Of a stretch of DNA of 54,172 bases, positions 41,861-50,160 are shown piece after piece. The DNA is taken from contig JAFSSP010000025.1 of NCBI GenBank assembly GCA_017450945.1, forward strand, positions 1 through 54,172. Reading direction: 5' to 3'. A program made the position numbers and the translations under genes. This DNA is from Clostridia bacterium. GTDB lineage: Bacteria; Bacillota; Clostridia; Oscillospirales; CAG-272. The notes beneath the pieces were generated by a model. That model did not search any database. It worked only from the letters and a program-made list of their open reading frames with translations, and was not told the DNA's origin. The number at the start of each line of letters is the position of its first letter. Positions within the stretch are counted from its first letter, which is position 1.

Positions 41861-41870
41861 AACACCCTCC

Positions 41871-42878
41871 TTACGCCTTCGGCTTCTTTTCACGCCGCTC
41901 TTTTCCGTAGACGCGCGGCATGGTGAATTTGTCGAGATACCAGACAAAAGCGTTCATGATGAGAATGGCAAAGGAAACGCCCTCGTTATAAGCCGAGAAG
42001 TAGCGCAGGAACACGACAAGCGCGCCGCATCCGACGCCGAAGATCACGCGGCCCCAGGGAGTGACGGGAGAGGTCACATAGTCGGTCGCCATAAAGATGG
42101 CGCCGAGAAGCAGTCCGCCCGAAAGGAGCGAGGCGAGCATGAAGTCGAGGCGATCCGAGAAGGCGGTCAGCCCTCCTCTCGGGAAGAGGAAGGTGAGTAG
42201 CGCCACGGTGCCGAGGAAGGCGACCGGGATCTGCCAGCGGATCACTTTGCGGATGAGCAGATAAACGCCGCCCACAATGAGGAGCAGGGCCGAGACTTCG
42301 CCGATGCAACCGCCGGTCTGTCCGAAAAAGAGGTTCCAGATCGTCGTGCCTTCGGGGAGCGCGCCCGTCTTGAGCGAGGCAAGCGGAGTCGCCGAGGCGA
42401 CCGCGTCAACCGTCTGACGGAAGGGGTAAAAGATCGTCATTTTCCCGGCAAAAGAGAGCGTCAGGAAAACGCGAGCGGCAAGCGCCGGATTCATCACGTT
42501 CTTGCCGATGCCGCCAAAAAGCTGTTTGACCACGATAATGGCAAACGCCGAACCAAGCACCGGGATGTAGAATGGCACCGAGGAGGGCAGATTCATGCCA
42601 AGCAGAAGCCCTGTCACGGCGGCCGAGCAATCGCTGATGGTGACCGTGCGGCGAAGCAGGATCTCGGTCAGCGCTTCAAAGGCGACCGAGGAAACGACCG
42701 AGATGAGTAGGATCACCGCGGCGCGCCAGCCAAAGGCGTAGGAGCCCCAAATGGCGGCGGGAAGCAGGGCGATGAAAACGTCCTTCATCACAGACGCCGT
42801 CGAAAGTCCTCTTCTGTGAATGTGCGGAGAGGGGGAAACGGTGAGCAGTTTGTTCTGAAAATCGGTATTCTGATCCAT
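41871..42878 (-). CDS. rnfD: Rnf complex subunit D (FMN-binding membrane protein)
   Basis: The 335-residue protein has about ten helices. The covalent FMN site is the threonine of ASATPL (near residue 155); conserved SPSPHIHRRGL starts the protein and GKNVMNPALAARVFL lies in the middle. It is part of the ion-translocating core. Confidence 0.94.
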   Translation of the reverse strand: MDQNTDFQNKLLTVSPSPHIHRRGLSTASVMKDVFIALLPAAIWGSYAFGWRAAVILLISVVSSVAFEALTEILLRRTVTISDCSAAVTGLLLGMNLPSSVPFYIPVLGSAFAIIVVKQLFGGIGKNVMNPALAARVFLTLSFAGKMTIFYPFRQTVDAVASATPLASLKTGALPEGTTIWNLFFGQTGGCIGEVSALLLIVGGVYLLIRKVIRWQIPVAFLGTVALLTFLFPRGGLTAFSDRLDFMLASLLSGGLLLGAIFMATDYVTSPVTPWGRVIFGVGCGALVVFLRYFSAYNEGVSFAILIMNAFVWYLDKFTMPRVYGKERREKKPKA

Positions 42879-42890
42879 ACTTTCCCCTCC

Positions 42891-44213
42891 TTATCGTTTT
42901 TTGGCGCGGATGACGCCCTTGGCCACCCGGATCTGCTGGACGATCTGGACGCCGGCCGGGCAGTTATAGGAACAGGTCCCGCACTCGACGCAGCTCATGA
43001 CGTTCATTTTTTCGGCCTCGTCGTATCTCTTCTCTTTTGCAAACTCGGCCAAATAGTTTGGCATTAGGTGCATCGGGCAATGATGCACGCACATTCCGCA
43101 ATGGATGCAAGCCGTGTGAATGGTGTTGATCCTGTCGTGCTCCTCCGAGAAGACGAGCACGGCGCTCGTGCCTTTGGTAACCGGCGCATTGAAGTCCCAT
43201 TGCGACTGCCCCATCATGGGACCGCCGGAGATGATCTTCTTCGGCTCTTTGACAAAGCCGCCGCAGAAGTTGATAAGATCCATATAGGAAGCACCGAGCG
43301 GCGCACGAACATTTCTCGGATGCTTCACGCAGTCGCCCTCGACCGTGACGATGCGGCTGACCAGCGGGATCCCGCGATAGAAAGCACGGCAGATGGCCGC
43401 ACTCGTCTCGGCATTGACGATCAGGCACCCGACGTCGGCAGGCAGTTTTCCGGCAGGCACTTCCCTGCCCGTGACGGCATAAATGAGCTGACGCTCGTCG
43501 CCCTGCGGGTATTTGGTCTTCATGACCGCAATGCGAATCCCTACGTTGTCTCTTGCTTTGAGAAGCGACTCCATCTCGGTCACGGCATCCATTTTGTTGT
43601 CTTCGATAGCAAGGATTCCCTCTTTCACGCCAAGCGCGTGCATGAGGATCTCAAGGCCGTCGATGATGTATTCGCCGCGCTCGAGGAGCAAGCGGTGGTT
43701 TGCCGTGATGTAGGGTTCGCACTCGGCGCAGTTGATCATGACCTTATCGACCTTGCCGATGGCGCTCTGGATCTTGGCATAGGTCGGGAAGGTGGCGCCG
43801 CCAAGGCCGCTGATGCCGGCGTTTTTCACGATCTCAATGATCTGCTCGGCAGTAGCGTCCTCGAGCTTGATTCCGGGAGGGACCACCGTGGCGGCTCTGG
43901 TGCGGAGGTTGTCATTCTCGATCACAATGCTCTGCACCGGCTGACCCTGCGCGTTGTTGTAGGAAGTGATCTCTTTGACCGTACCCGAAACGCTCGAATG
44001 CACCGGGCATCCAAGACCGGTCTCCACCGTGCCGATCACCGTACCGATATCGACATGATCGCCCGGAGCGACCACCGGTTTTGCCGGTACGCCGATGTGT
44101 TGGGACAATGGGATCGCAACGGTTGCAGGCTCGGGAAGTCTGGTTGCGGGAATGGCGGCCGTGTCCTTGTGTTCACGCACGTGCGTGCCGCCGCGAAAAC
44201 TGAACTTTTTCAT
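42891..44213 (-). CDS. rnfC: Rnf complex subunit C (NADH-binding)
   Basis: A 440-residue soluble subunit that exchanges electrons with NAD. It has FSFRGGTHV at the N-terminus, a GLGGATFPTYAK flavin/NAD-binding segment, and two C-terminal 4Fe-4S motifs, CIHCGMCVHHCP and CVECGTCSYNCP. The ATG at 44213 is used, with AGAGG upstream, and gives the standard N-terminus. It heads the operon rnfCDGEAB, in the same order as in Acetobacterium and Clostridium. Confidence 0.95.
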   Translation of the reverse strand: MKKFSFRGGTHVREHKDTAAIPATRLPEPATVAIPLSQHIGVPAKPVVAPGDHVDIGTVIGTVETGLGCPVHSSVSGTVKEITSYNNAQGQPVQSIVIENDNLRTRAATVVPPGIKLEDATAEQIIEIVKNAGISGLGGATFPTYAKIQSAIGKVDKVMINCAECEPYITANHRLLLERGEYIIDGLEILMHALGVKEGILAIEDNKMDAVTEMESLLKARDNVGIRIAVMKTKYPQGDERQLIYAVTGREVPAGKLPADVGCLIVNAETSAAICRAFYRGIPLVSRIVTVEGDCVKHPRNVRAPLGASYMDLINFCGGFVKEPKKIISGGPMMGQSQWDFNAPVTKGTSAVLVFSEEHDRINTIHTACIHCGMCVHHCPMHLMPNYLAEFAKEKRYDEAEKMNVMSCVECGTCSYNCPAGVQIVQQIRVAKGVIRAKKR

Positions 44214-44275
44214 ATTTTTCCTCTCTTTGAAAGGGTCTTGATCTGTTTTGATCGATTCACAAAAATGCACATTAT

Positions 44276-44304
44276 ATTATAATATAAAAAGTGAATTTTG
44301 TCAA
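44276..44304 (-). promoter_or_regulatory. promoter of the rnf operon
   Basis: On the minus strand TTGACA (44299-44304), 17 bp, TATAAT (44276-44281): full consensus, as expected for a highly expressed energy-conserving complex. Confidence 0.9.
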
Positions 44305-44318
44305 TGCAAAAGAGAGAG

Positions 44319-44351
44319 AAAAAAGGAGGATCGGCAAAAAGTCGATCCCCC
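44319..44351 (-). terminator. terminator of the symporter gene
   Basis: On the minus strand a 9-bp stem (44351-44343 with 44333-44325, one G-U pair) ends in six T residues, 50 nt after the symporter stop and before the rnf promoter. Confidence 0.8.
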
Positions 44352-44400
44352 ACAAAAAGGAGTAAATGATGAAATCAGATTTGATCGGTGGATGCAAAGA

Positions 44401-45915
44401 TCATTCTTCTTTTTGGGTGGCCGCATCGAAAATGGCGGTCACTTCTTTTTCCGGAGCCTTGGTGCAAAGCGTCACGACGACCGAAACGATCAGCCCTGCG
44501 ACAAATCCCGGAACAATCTCGTAGACGCCGGTCTTGCCGGTCAGGAAAATCAGCCAGAGGATATCCACGACAGCGCCCGAAATGATACCCGACATTGCGC
44601 CTGCGTAGTTGAATCTGCGCCAGAAGAGCGAGAGGATCACAACAGGTCCAAATGCCGCTCCAAAGATGCCCCATGCGTTCTCCACCATATTCATGATGTT
44701 GCTTGCCCAGGAGTTTGCCTTGCCGATACCGGAGGCGGCAATGATAAACGCGACAATGGCAACGACCGCCACAACGATTCTGCCCACCCACATGGTCTCT
44801 TTATCCGAGGCCTTATTCTTGCGGATGATCGGCTGATAAATATCGCTGGTAAAGGAAGAGGAAGCAACAAGAAGCTGAGAGTCGGCCGTACTCATCGCGG
44901 CGGCAATGATGGCCGCCAGCAGAATTCCGGCAATAAAGCCCGGGAAGAGGCTCTTGACGATCACGATAAAGATGTTCTGCTGTGCGCCGGCAGGAAGCAG
45001 GCTTGCGGCAAGAGAGGTTCCGTCGCCGAGCAGATAGGTTCTGCCGAGGATCGCAATGGCAATGGCCGCGCCGAGCGTGATGACTACCCAGGAGCAGGCA
45101 ACGGTTGCCGATTTTTTGACGAGCTTTGCGCTCTTGATGCCCATGAAGCGGACAAGAATGTGCGGCATACCAAAGTAACCAAGACCCCAGCCGAGGCCGC
45201 TGATGATATCGCCAGCCGAAGCGTTGAACGGATTGTCGCCGAATTCTTTGACGCCTTCGACAAACGCGCCGGCAAAGGTGTTATCGAACTTACCGGTGGT
45301 GGCCATGACGATCGGGACAAGGAGCAGAGCGCAGAGCATCATAATGCCCTGGAAAAAGTCGGTCCAGCAAACCGCCTTGTAACCGCCGAGGAAGGTATAA
45401 AGGAGGATGATCGCCGCAAAGATCGCCATGGCGAGTAGCTCCTTCCCGGCCAGTGCCGGAATAACAGCCACCATCACAGCAGTTCCCGCGTTAAAGCCGG
45501 AAGCAACGTAAATGGTAAAGGCGACAAGAAAGATGATGGCGCAGGTGACCTTGAGCCCCTTCTTTTGAGACGCGAAGCGGTTGGTCAGATACTGCGGAAG
45601 CGTGATCGAGTCGCCGGCCTCCTGCGAAAAACGGCGCAGTCTGCGCGCCACGAGGATCCAGTTTGCAATGGTGCCAAGACCCAAGCCGATACCGATCCAG
45701 ACCTTACCAAGTCCGAAGGCGAGGATGGAACCCGGGAAGCCCATGAGGAGCCAGCCCGACATATCCGAAGCCTGGGCCGACATTGCGGTCACCCAGGGGC
45801 CGATGGATCTGCCGCCAAGGAAGTATTCTTTTTGCCCACTCGATTTGGTGCGCAAAAAGAAAAAGACGCCGATCCCGATGATCAGAACAAAATAAAGTAT
45901 AAAAGCTGCAAGCAT
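44401..45915 (-). CDS. sodium:solute symporter, PutP-like
   Basis: The 504-residue protein has about 13 helices. The SSS-family core includes GVFFFLRTKSSGQKEYFLGGRS, MSAQASDMSGWLLMGFPG (sodium-site region of helix 2) and STADSQLLVASSSFTSDIY, a hallmark of sodium/proline symporters. It likely imports proline or another small solute with sodium. The start at 45915 follows AAGGAA. It has its own promoter and terminator, directly upstream of rnf. Confidence 0.88.
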   Translation of the reverse strand: MLAAFILYFVLIIGIGVFFFLRTKSSGQKEYFLGGRSIGPWVTAMSAQASDMSGWLLMGFPGSILAFGLGKVWIGIGLGLGTIANWILVARRLRRFSQEAGDSITLPQYLTNRFASQKKGLKVTCAIIFLVAFTIYVASGFNAGTAVMVAVIPALAGKELLAMAIFAAIILLYTFLGGYKAVCWTDFFQGIMMLCALLLVPIVMATTGKFDNTFAGAFVEGVKEFGDNPFNASAGDIISGLGWGLGYFGMPHILVRFMGIKSAKLVKKSATVACSWVVITLGAAIAIAILGRTYLLGDGTSLAASLLPAGAQQNIFIVIVKSLFPGFIAGILLAAIIAAAMSTADSQLLVASSSFTSDIYQPIIRKNKASDKETMWVGRIVVAVVAIVAFIIAASGIGKANSWASNIMNMVENAWGIFGAAFGPVVILSLFWRRFNYAGAMSGIISGAVVDILWLIFLTGKTGVYEIVPGFVAGLIVSVVVTLCTKAPEKEVTAIFDAATQKEE

Positions 45916-45948
45916 AAAAAAGAGTTCCTTTCTGCTTTGATAGCTGTT

Positions 45949-45977
45949 ATTATAACACAACTTTTAATAGAATGCAA
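45949..45977 (-). promoter_or_regulatory. promoter of the symporter gene
   Basis: TTGCAT (45972-45977), 17 bp, TATAAT (45949-45954) on the minus strand. Confidence 0.82.
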
Positions 45978-46009
45978 TACAGAACAAATTATATACGAAA
46001 GTAAAAATA

Positions 46010-46055
46010 AAAAATCCGCTAAAATCAATTTTTTATTGATTATAAACGGATTTTT
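46010..46055. terminator. terminator after the TetR gene
   Basis: AAAAATCCG (46010-46018) pairs with CGGATTTTT (46047-46055), with an inner AATCAAT/ATTGATT pairing. T-runs flank both sides; it lies 60 bp downstream of the TetR stop. Confidence 0.7.
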
Positions 46056-46115
46056 ATTAGACTATAGTCTGTACGAAAAAATGTTCAAAAAATAATCTTT
46101 TAATTTTGTGAAATT

Positions 46116-46709
46116 TCAACCACGTTCCGCGCCGTATCCGGCCAAAAATTTGGGCAACATGCGGCGGGAATAATCCGAAAGCGAGTACTCGCCGTTGCAC
46201 AAGCACCAGTCGTACATCAGCGCACGCTCGTAGAGCGCATAGGCTTTGACGATATCGTTGACCGACTCGTCCTTGGTGATCTCGCCCTTCTCCTGCCCTT
46301 CTCTTATGGTTGCGCGCAAAAGCTTATAGTAAGTGCGGTTGTGGTCAAGCAGGTGCTTTTCGCTTTTGGTGACCAGTTGCGAAGAAAGCAGTCTTGCCAA
46401 CAGATCGATCGAGATGCTGTCCTCGATCAGGCGAAAGAGCTCGCGGTTCATAAGAAGGAGCTTTTCGATCGACGTAAGCTCGGGAGAGAGGCTCTCGGCG
46501 AGCTCCTCGTACTTTTCGTCAAAGACCTCGGAGAGCGAGGACAAAAGCGCGTCCTTGCCGTTAAAATAATGGTAGAAGGATCCTTTGGAAGTCTCGGATT
46601 CCTCGATGATATCGTCCACCGTCGTGTTGTCATAGCCCTGCTCGTAAAAGAGCTTCCAGGCGGCGGCAACGATCTTGCGTTTGGTATCTCTCGTTCCCTT
46701 TTTGCGCAT
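46116..46709 (-). CDS. TetR-family transcriptional regulator
   Basis: The 197-residue protein has an N-terminal TetR helix-turn-helix (KIVAAAWKLFYEQGYDN, TVDDIIEESETSKGSFYHYF) and a helical ligand-binding C-terminal domain of no recognised type. It should act as a dimeric repressor released by a small ligand. The target is not clear: it is divergent from pfkA, 196 bp away, but no palindromic operator stands out between them. Confidence 0.88.
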   Translation of the reverse strand: MRKKGTRDTKRKIVAAAWKLFYEQGYDNTTVDDIIEESETSKGSFYHYFNGKDALLSSLSEVFDEKYEELAESLSPELTSIEKLLLMNRELFRLIEDSISIDLLARLLSSQLVTKSEKHLLDHNRTYYKLLRATIREGQEKGEITKDESVNDIVKAYALYERALMYDWCLCNGEYSLSDYSRRMLPKFLAGYGAERG

Positions 46710-46732
46710 ACGATCACCTCGTTTCGCCCTCT

Positions 46733-46761
46733 ATTTTACCACATTTCGCATCTCTTGGCAA
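46733..46761 (-). promoter_or_regulatory. promoter of the TetR gene
   Basis: TTGCCA (46756-46761), 17 bp, TAAAAT (46733-46738) on the minus strand. Confidence 0.7.
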
Positions 46762-46810
46762 GCCCCTTTTCGTCAAAAGCAAAAAAGCAAAAGAAATATC
46801 AATTTTCTAC

Positions 46811-46839
46811 TTGATTTTTTTTATAAAATATATTACAAT
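46811..46839 (+). promoter_or_regulatory. promoter of pfkA
   Basis: TTGATT (46811-46816), 17 bp, TACAAT (46834-46839) in an AT-rich stretch. The leader to the start codon is about 60 nt. Confidence 0.7.
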
Positions 46840-46905
46840 ATGATGTATAGTTTGACAAAATTTTGCCAAGCGACCAACCCGTTTTCAAAAGAAGGAGAGA
46901 AAGAC

Positions 46906-47982
46906 ATGGCTAAATTTCGCAAAATCGGTATTCTGACCTCGGGCGGCGACGCGCCGGGTATGAACGCCTGCATCAAAGCGGTCGTCAGCAAGGCACTTAC
47001 GCTCGGCGTGGAAGTGGTCGGCATCAACCGCGGATATCAAGGACTCATCGAAGGGGACCTTCGTCCCCTTCTCCCCAAACACGTAGCAAACATTCTCGGA
47101 CGCGGCGGCACAATTCTTTATTCCAGCCGCAGTCCGATGTTCAAAACCGAGGAAGGCATGGCGGCCGCTGTGAAAACCTGCCGCGACAACGGCATTGACG
47201 CGCTTATCTGCATCGGCGGCGACGGAACCTTCCGCGGCGCCACCGACATGACAAGACACGGCATTCCCTCGATTGGTCTGCCCGGCACGATTGACAACGA
47301 CATTACCGCTACCGACTACACCATCGGTTTTGATACTTCGATCAACTCCACCATGCAGATCATCGACAAACTGCGCGACACCTGCGAATCTCACGCGCGC
47401 CTCAACGTCGTCGAGGTCATGGGACGCAACTGCGGCCAGATCGCCCTTTACGCAGGCATCGCTTCGGGCGCTGTGGCAGTCGTGATTCCCGAAATTCCCT
47501 TTGACGAGGCGGCCGCACTCGAGAAGATCCGCAAGCTGCGCGAGGACGGCAGACGCGGCATGATCGCCATCGTCTGCGAAGGCGTCACCAATCCGGACGG
47601 TACGCCCTACTCCGAAGCCTTCCGTCACACCATCACCGAAAAGACCGGCGTGGAGACCAAATTTGTGCGTCTTGCACACATCGTCAGAGGCGGAGAGCCG
47701 ACTGCAAGAGAGCGCTCCACTGCCATGCGCATGGGCATTGCCGCCGTGGAACTGCTCCACGAAGGCATCAGCAACGTGGTCATGTGCGAGCTGGACGGCA
47801 AGATCTGCCCGGTCGATATTTCCTTTGCCCTCATCGCCGACAGAATGTATAAAAGCAAACTGCAGCCCGGCGACCTCGATCCCTTCACACCCGAACAACT
47901 CGAGGATATGCGCCTGCTCTGCAAAAAACGCCAGAACGAGATCCAGCACCTCTACAAGGTCGCTCAGGACGTGGCGAACTGA
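46906..47982 (+). CDS. pfkA: ATP-dependent 6-phosphofructokinase
   Basis: The 358-residue enzyme phosphorylates fructose-6-phosphate in glycolysis. It has GILTSGGDAPGMNA at the N-terminus, GGDGTFRGA and PGTIDND at the active site, and EVMGRNCGQIAL for substrate binding. Gly in GGDGT and in PGTIDND indicates ATP rather than pyrophosphate as donor (PPi enzymes have GGDD and PKTIDND). It is longer than the 320-residue PfkA of E. coli, with about 30 extra C-terminal residues. GAAGGAGAG precedes the ATG. Confidence 0.93.
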   Translation: MAKFRKIGILTSGGDAPGMNACIKAVVSKALTLGVEVVGINRGYQGLIEGDLRPLLPKHVANILGRGGTILYSSRSPMFKTEEGMAAAVKTCRDNGIDALICIGGDGTFRGATDMTRHGIPSIGLPGTIDNDITATDYTIGFDTSINSTMQIIDKLRDTCESHARLNVVEVMGRNCGQIALYAGIASGAVAVVIPEIPFDEAAALEKIRKLREDGRRGMIAIVCEGVTNPDGTPYSEAFRHTITEKTGVETKFVRLAHIVRGGEPTARERSTAMRMGIAAVELLHEGISNVVMCELDGKICPVDISFALIADRMYKSKLQPGDLDPFTPEQLEDMRLLCKKRQNEIQHLYKVAQDVAN

Positions 47983-47998
47983 CAAATAAGAAAAGAAT

Positions 47999-48032
47999 GC
48001 GGGGGGAACTTTTCGCGAAAAGTTCCTCCCGC
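47999..48032. repeat. inverted-repeat element, class A
   Basis: A 17-bp stem (47999-48015 with 48016-48032) with one G-T pair follows pfkA by 17 bp. It shares the core with the elements at 5139 and 39073, and the ACCCTCTTCAAAAGCC right flank with the latter. Confidence 0.8.
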
Positions 48033-48063
48033 ACCCTCTTCAAAAGCCTTAAAGCAAAAGCAA

Positions 48064-48096
48064 AACGCTCGCCGGAAAGATCGGTGAGCGTTTTTT
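48064..48096 (+). terminator. pfkA terminator
   Basis: CGCTCGCCG (48066-48074) pairs with CGGTGAGCG (48082-48090), followed by six T residues; one pair is G-T. Confidence 0.85.
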
Positions 48097-48124
48097 GAAA
48101 AATTTAGTTTACAAAAAGTTTCAA

Positions 48125-48442
48125 TCATTTTGACTTTTTCTTTGGTGACGGCAATTCCTTCTCCATGGCAAGAAAAAGCGTCTGCAAAAACTCCCGGTCG
48201 TCAGCGTCCTCAATGAGAAGCATCTCTTTTGCGCCCTCGTAAGGAATTTCGAGCGGCGCGTCCGGCAAAAGCCGCCGGGAAACCTCGGTCACCTTGACAA
48301 GGAAGCGGTCGTCGTAGATCCCGCCGATCACCTTACCGCGAAAATAAAGGATGTATTCGCCCATCATCGCGCGATAGGATACCTCGTCGCAGAGTGACAG
48401 ACAATCGAGAATATAGTCAAGGTATTCTTTGCTGGACGACAT
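48125..48442 (-). CDS. TfoX N-terminal domain-like small protein
   Basis: This 105-residue protein matches the TfoX/Sxy N-terminal fold: YILDCLSL, YRAMMGEYILYFRGKVIGGIYDDRFLVKVT. The fuller TfoX of Proteobacteria regulates competence; the function of short Firmicutes forms is unknown. The ATG at 48442 follows AAAGGAGAG. It is preceded by a terminator hairpin and a structured segment after the surface-protein gene, so it may be an independent unit. Confidence 0.75.
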   Translation of the reverse strand: MSSSKEYLDYILDCLSLCDEVSYRAMMGEYILYFRGKVIGGIYDDRFLVKVTEVSRRLLPDAPLEIPYEGAKEMLLIEDADDREFLQTLFLAMEKELPSPKKKSK

Positions 48443-48559
48443 AGCTTTTCTCTCCTTTGCAAACAGGTTCTGCGTGCATTGTAGCACAAAAATGAAAAGA
48501 ATGCAAGATGATTTCTCCCGGTATGGCAAATAATGGATTTGCGACTTTGCATATAACTG

Positions 48560-48592
48560 AAAAAAGCACCTGCCGCTGGCAAGTGCTTTTTT
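48560..48592 (-). terminator. terminator of the surface-protein operon
   Basis: A stem of A6GCAC-type arm with a T6-ended partner (48560-48574 with 48578-48592) and GCT loop has G-U pairs only in the minus-strand RNA, so it serves the minus-strand operon ending at 48646. Confidence 0.82.
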
Positions 48593-48599
48593 CTTTTTG

Positions 48600-48655
48600 G
48601 TCTGGCTGCCGGAGGACCCGTGCAGCTTACACCATTATGGTTCGCTTATCTGCGC
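48600..48655 (-). other. structured RNA segment at the 3' end of the surface-protein gene
   Basis: On the minus strand ACCAT-A-ATGGT (48630-48640) and GCTGC-A-CGG-(5 nt)-CCG-GCAGC (48603-48625) hairpins lie side by side, beginning in the last codons of the surface protein. The order (GAACC hairpin, AAGCT, GGGTCC, GGCAGCC) faintly recalls the c-di-GMP-I aptamer, but its closing stem is missing. It lies between the surface operon and the TfoX-like gene. Identity is unknown. Confidence 0.4.
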
Positions 48656-50148
48656 TTTTTGATTACAATGGCAATCACAATAACGGTGCCACCAAGAACG
48701 ACAGCAGCAATTGCAACAACAATCCAAACAATTCGGTTGTCGCTCGATTCTTCCGCGCCATCCTGAGGATCCTTATCAATTGCACTCGGTGCTTTCTTGG
48801 GGATCACTTCTTCTTTTTTATCTCCGCAGACCGAGCAAGTAGCGGTTTTAACGCCATCTTCGGTCTCAGTGGCCTCTTTGGTCACCACTGCTTCGCCATA
48901 CTTATGGCCAAGTGCCGGAAGCACGCTTGTTTGCACATTTCCGCAAATTGAGCAAACCTGGGATTCCTCGCCTGCAGCAGTGCAGGTAGGAGCCTTGGTC
49001 TGTTCCCAGTTGCCATAGGCATGATTGCCTTTTGCAATCTCCTCGGTCTCAGCATTGCCGCAGATCGAGCAGATTCTGGTTTTGATGCCCACTTCACTGC
49101 AGGTGGGAGCTTTGGTCTGCTTCCAAGCGCCATAGACATGGCTGGTCTTCGGAATGCTTCTGTATTCAGTGGTTCCGCAAATCGAGCAGGTGCTGGATTC
49201 AGAGCCCTCTGCGTTGCAAGTAGCAGCCTGAACCTGTTTCCATGCACCAAAGTTGTGGTGCAGTCTTGCTATCTCTTCGGTATCAACATATCCGCAAACC
49301 GAGCATTTTCTGGTCTGGCTACCTTCGTCGCTGCAAGTAGGCGCCTTTGTTTGCTGCCATGCACCAAAGGTATGGCTCAGCTTTCCCACCTCGGCGGTTT
49401 CCACCTTGCCGCAAGTGGAGCAGGTTCTGGTTTTGCTACCCTTTTCACTGCAGGTGGGCGCTTTTGTTTGCTGCCATTCACCAAAGGTGTGATCTTCGGT
49501 TTTTGCAATGGTCTCGGTTTTGGTGCCGCCGCAAACGCTACAGGTGTAGGTGCGAGTGCCTGCCTCTTTACAGGTGGCCGCTTTTGTCACCGTACCGTTG
49601 TCCCAAGTGTGGGCTTCGGTTTCCTTCAGACCGCAAATCAAGCAAGCCTTTTCGTGAACATCGTTATTGGAGAAAGTCCATGCTCCAAAGTTGTGATTCA
49701 CACAAACCACGGTAACAACAGTGGGAATCGGCGTGCAGACAACATCGCCAGCTTCATTTTGAGCCGGTGCTTTGGTCTGGATGGTCGTATCACCCAAAAT
49801 AGCATTCGCTTTGACCTTCAAAACGTATTTGAAAATCTCGCCGTTAACATCTTGTTCCTGCAGGAACGCGATGACTGCCTGGGTTCCATTGAAATCGGAC
49901 ATCAGCCCTGTAATCAGCCACTCGCCGGAGACCAGTTCAAAGACGTTGGCATCATAAATAGGCTCCAAGCCCATGGAGAGGAGAGGAGCGCAATCGCTCA
50001 TGCGAACCGTGACGGTAATTTCGTCACCAAACGTCAGCGTCTGCACTTCCACTTTGGAAGTGACTTTTGCATCTTCTGCCGCAAAAGCCGTGATTGACAT
50101 TGCAAAGATCAATGCCAGACATACAATCAAAAATAAACTTTTTTTCAT
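48646..50148 (-). CDS. membrane-anchored surface protein: cohesin-like domain plus paired-cysteine repeats
   Basis: The 500-residue protein starts with a signal peptide ending AFAAED. Residues 27-150 look like a cohesin-type beta domain (TFGDEITVTVRMSDC, LEPIYDANVFELVSG). Eight repeats of about 40 residues follow, mostly H-x-F/Y-G-x-W-x-x-T-K-A-P-T-C, then x(9-11) C-S-x-C-G; the first and last are degenerate. CxxCG pairs plus the preceding Cys and His could bind zinc or form disulfides. One C-terminal helix (VVAIAAVVLGGTVIVIAIV) with KKRR stop-transfer anchors it to the membrane. It is the last of three adjacent related genes, 12 nt after its neighbour. Confidence 0.85.
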   Translation of the reverse strand: MKKSLFLIVCLALIFAMSITAFAAEDAKVTSKVEVQTLTFGDEITVTVRMSDCAPLLSMGLEPIYDANVFELVSGEWLITGLMSDFNGTQAVIAFLQEQDVNGEIFKYVLKVKANAILGDTTIQTKAPAQNEAGDVVCTPIPTVVTVVCVNHNFGAWTFSNNDVHEKACLICGLKETEAHTWDNGTVTKAATCKEAGTRTYTCSVCGGTKTETIAKTEDHTFGEWQQTKAPTCSEKGSKTRTCSTCGKVETAEVGKLSHTFGAWQQTKAPTCSDEGSQTRKCSVCGYVDTEEIARLHHNFGAWKQVQAATCNAEGSESSTCSICGTTEYRSIPKTSHVYGAWKQTKAPTCSEVGIKTRICSICGNAETEEIAKGNHAYGNWEQTKAPTCTAAGEESQVCSICGNVQTSVLPALGHKYGEAVVTKEATETEDGVKTATCSVCGDKKEEVIPKKAPSAIDKDPQDGAEESSDNRIVWIVVAIAAVVLGGTVIVIAIVIKKRR

Positions 50149-50160
50149 GGATCAATCTCC

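Noticed and set aside
46906-47982. Pyrophosphate-dependent phosphofructokinase
   Set aside because: The active site has GGDGT and PGTIDND, the ATP-type residues, rather than GGDD and PKTIDND.
48600-48655. Signal recognition particle RNA
   Set aside because: The hairpins superficially recall the small SRP RNA, but the invariant GGTCCGGAAGG and GCAGCC core in the proper order is absent.
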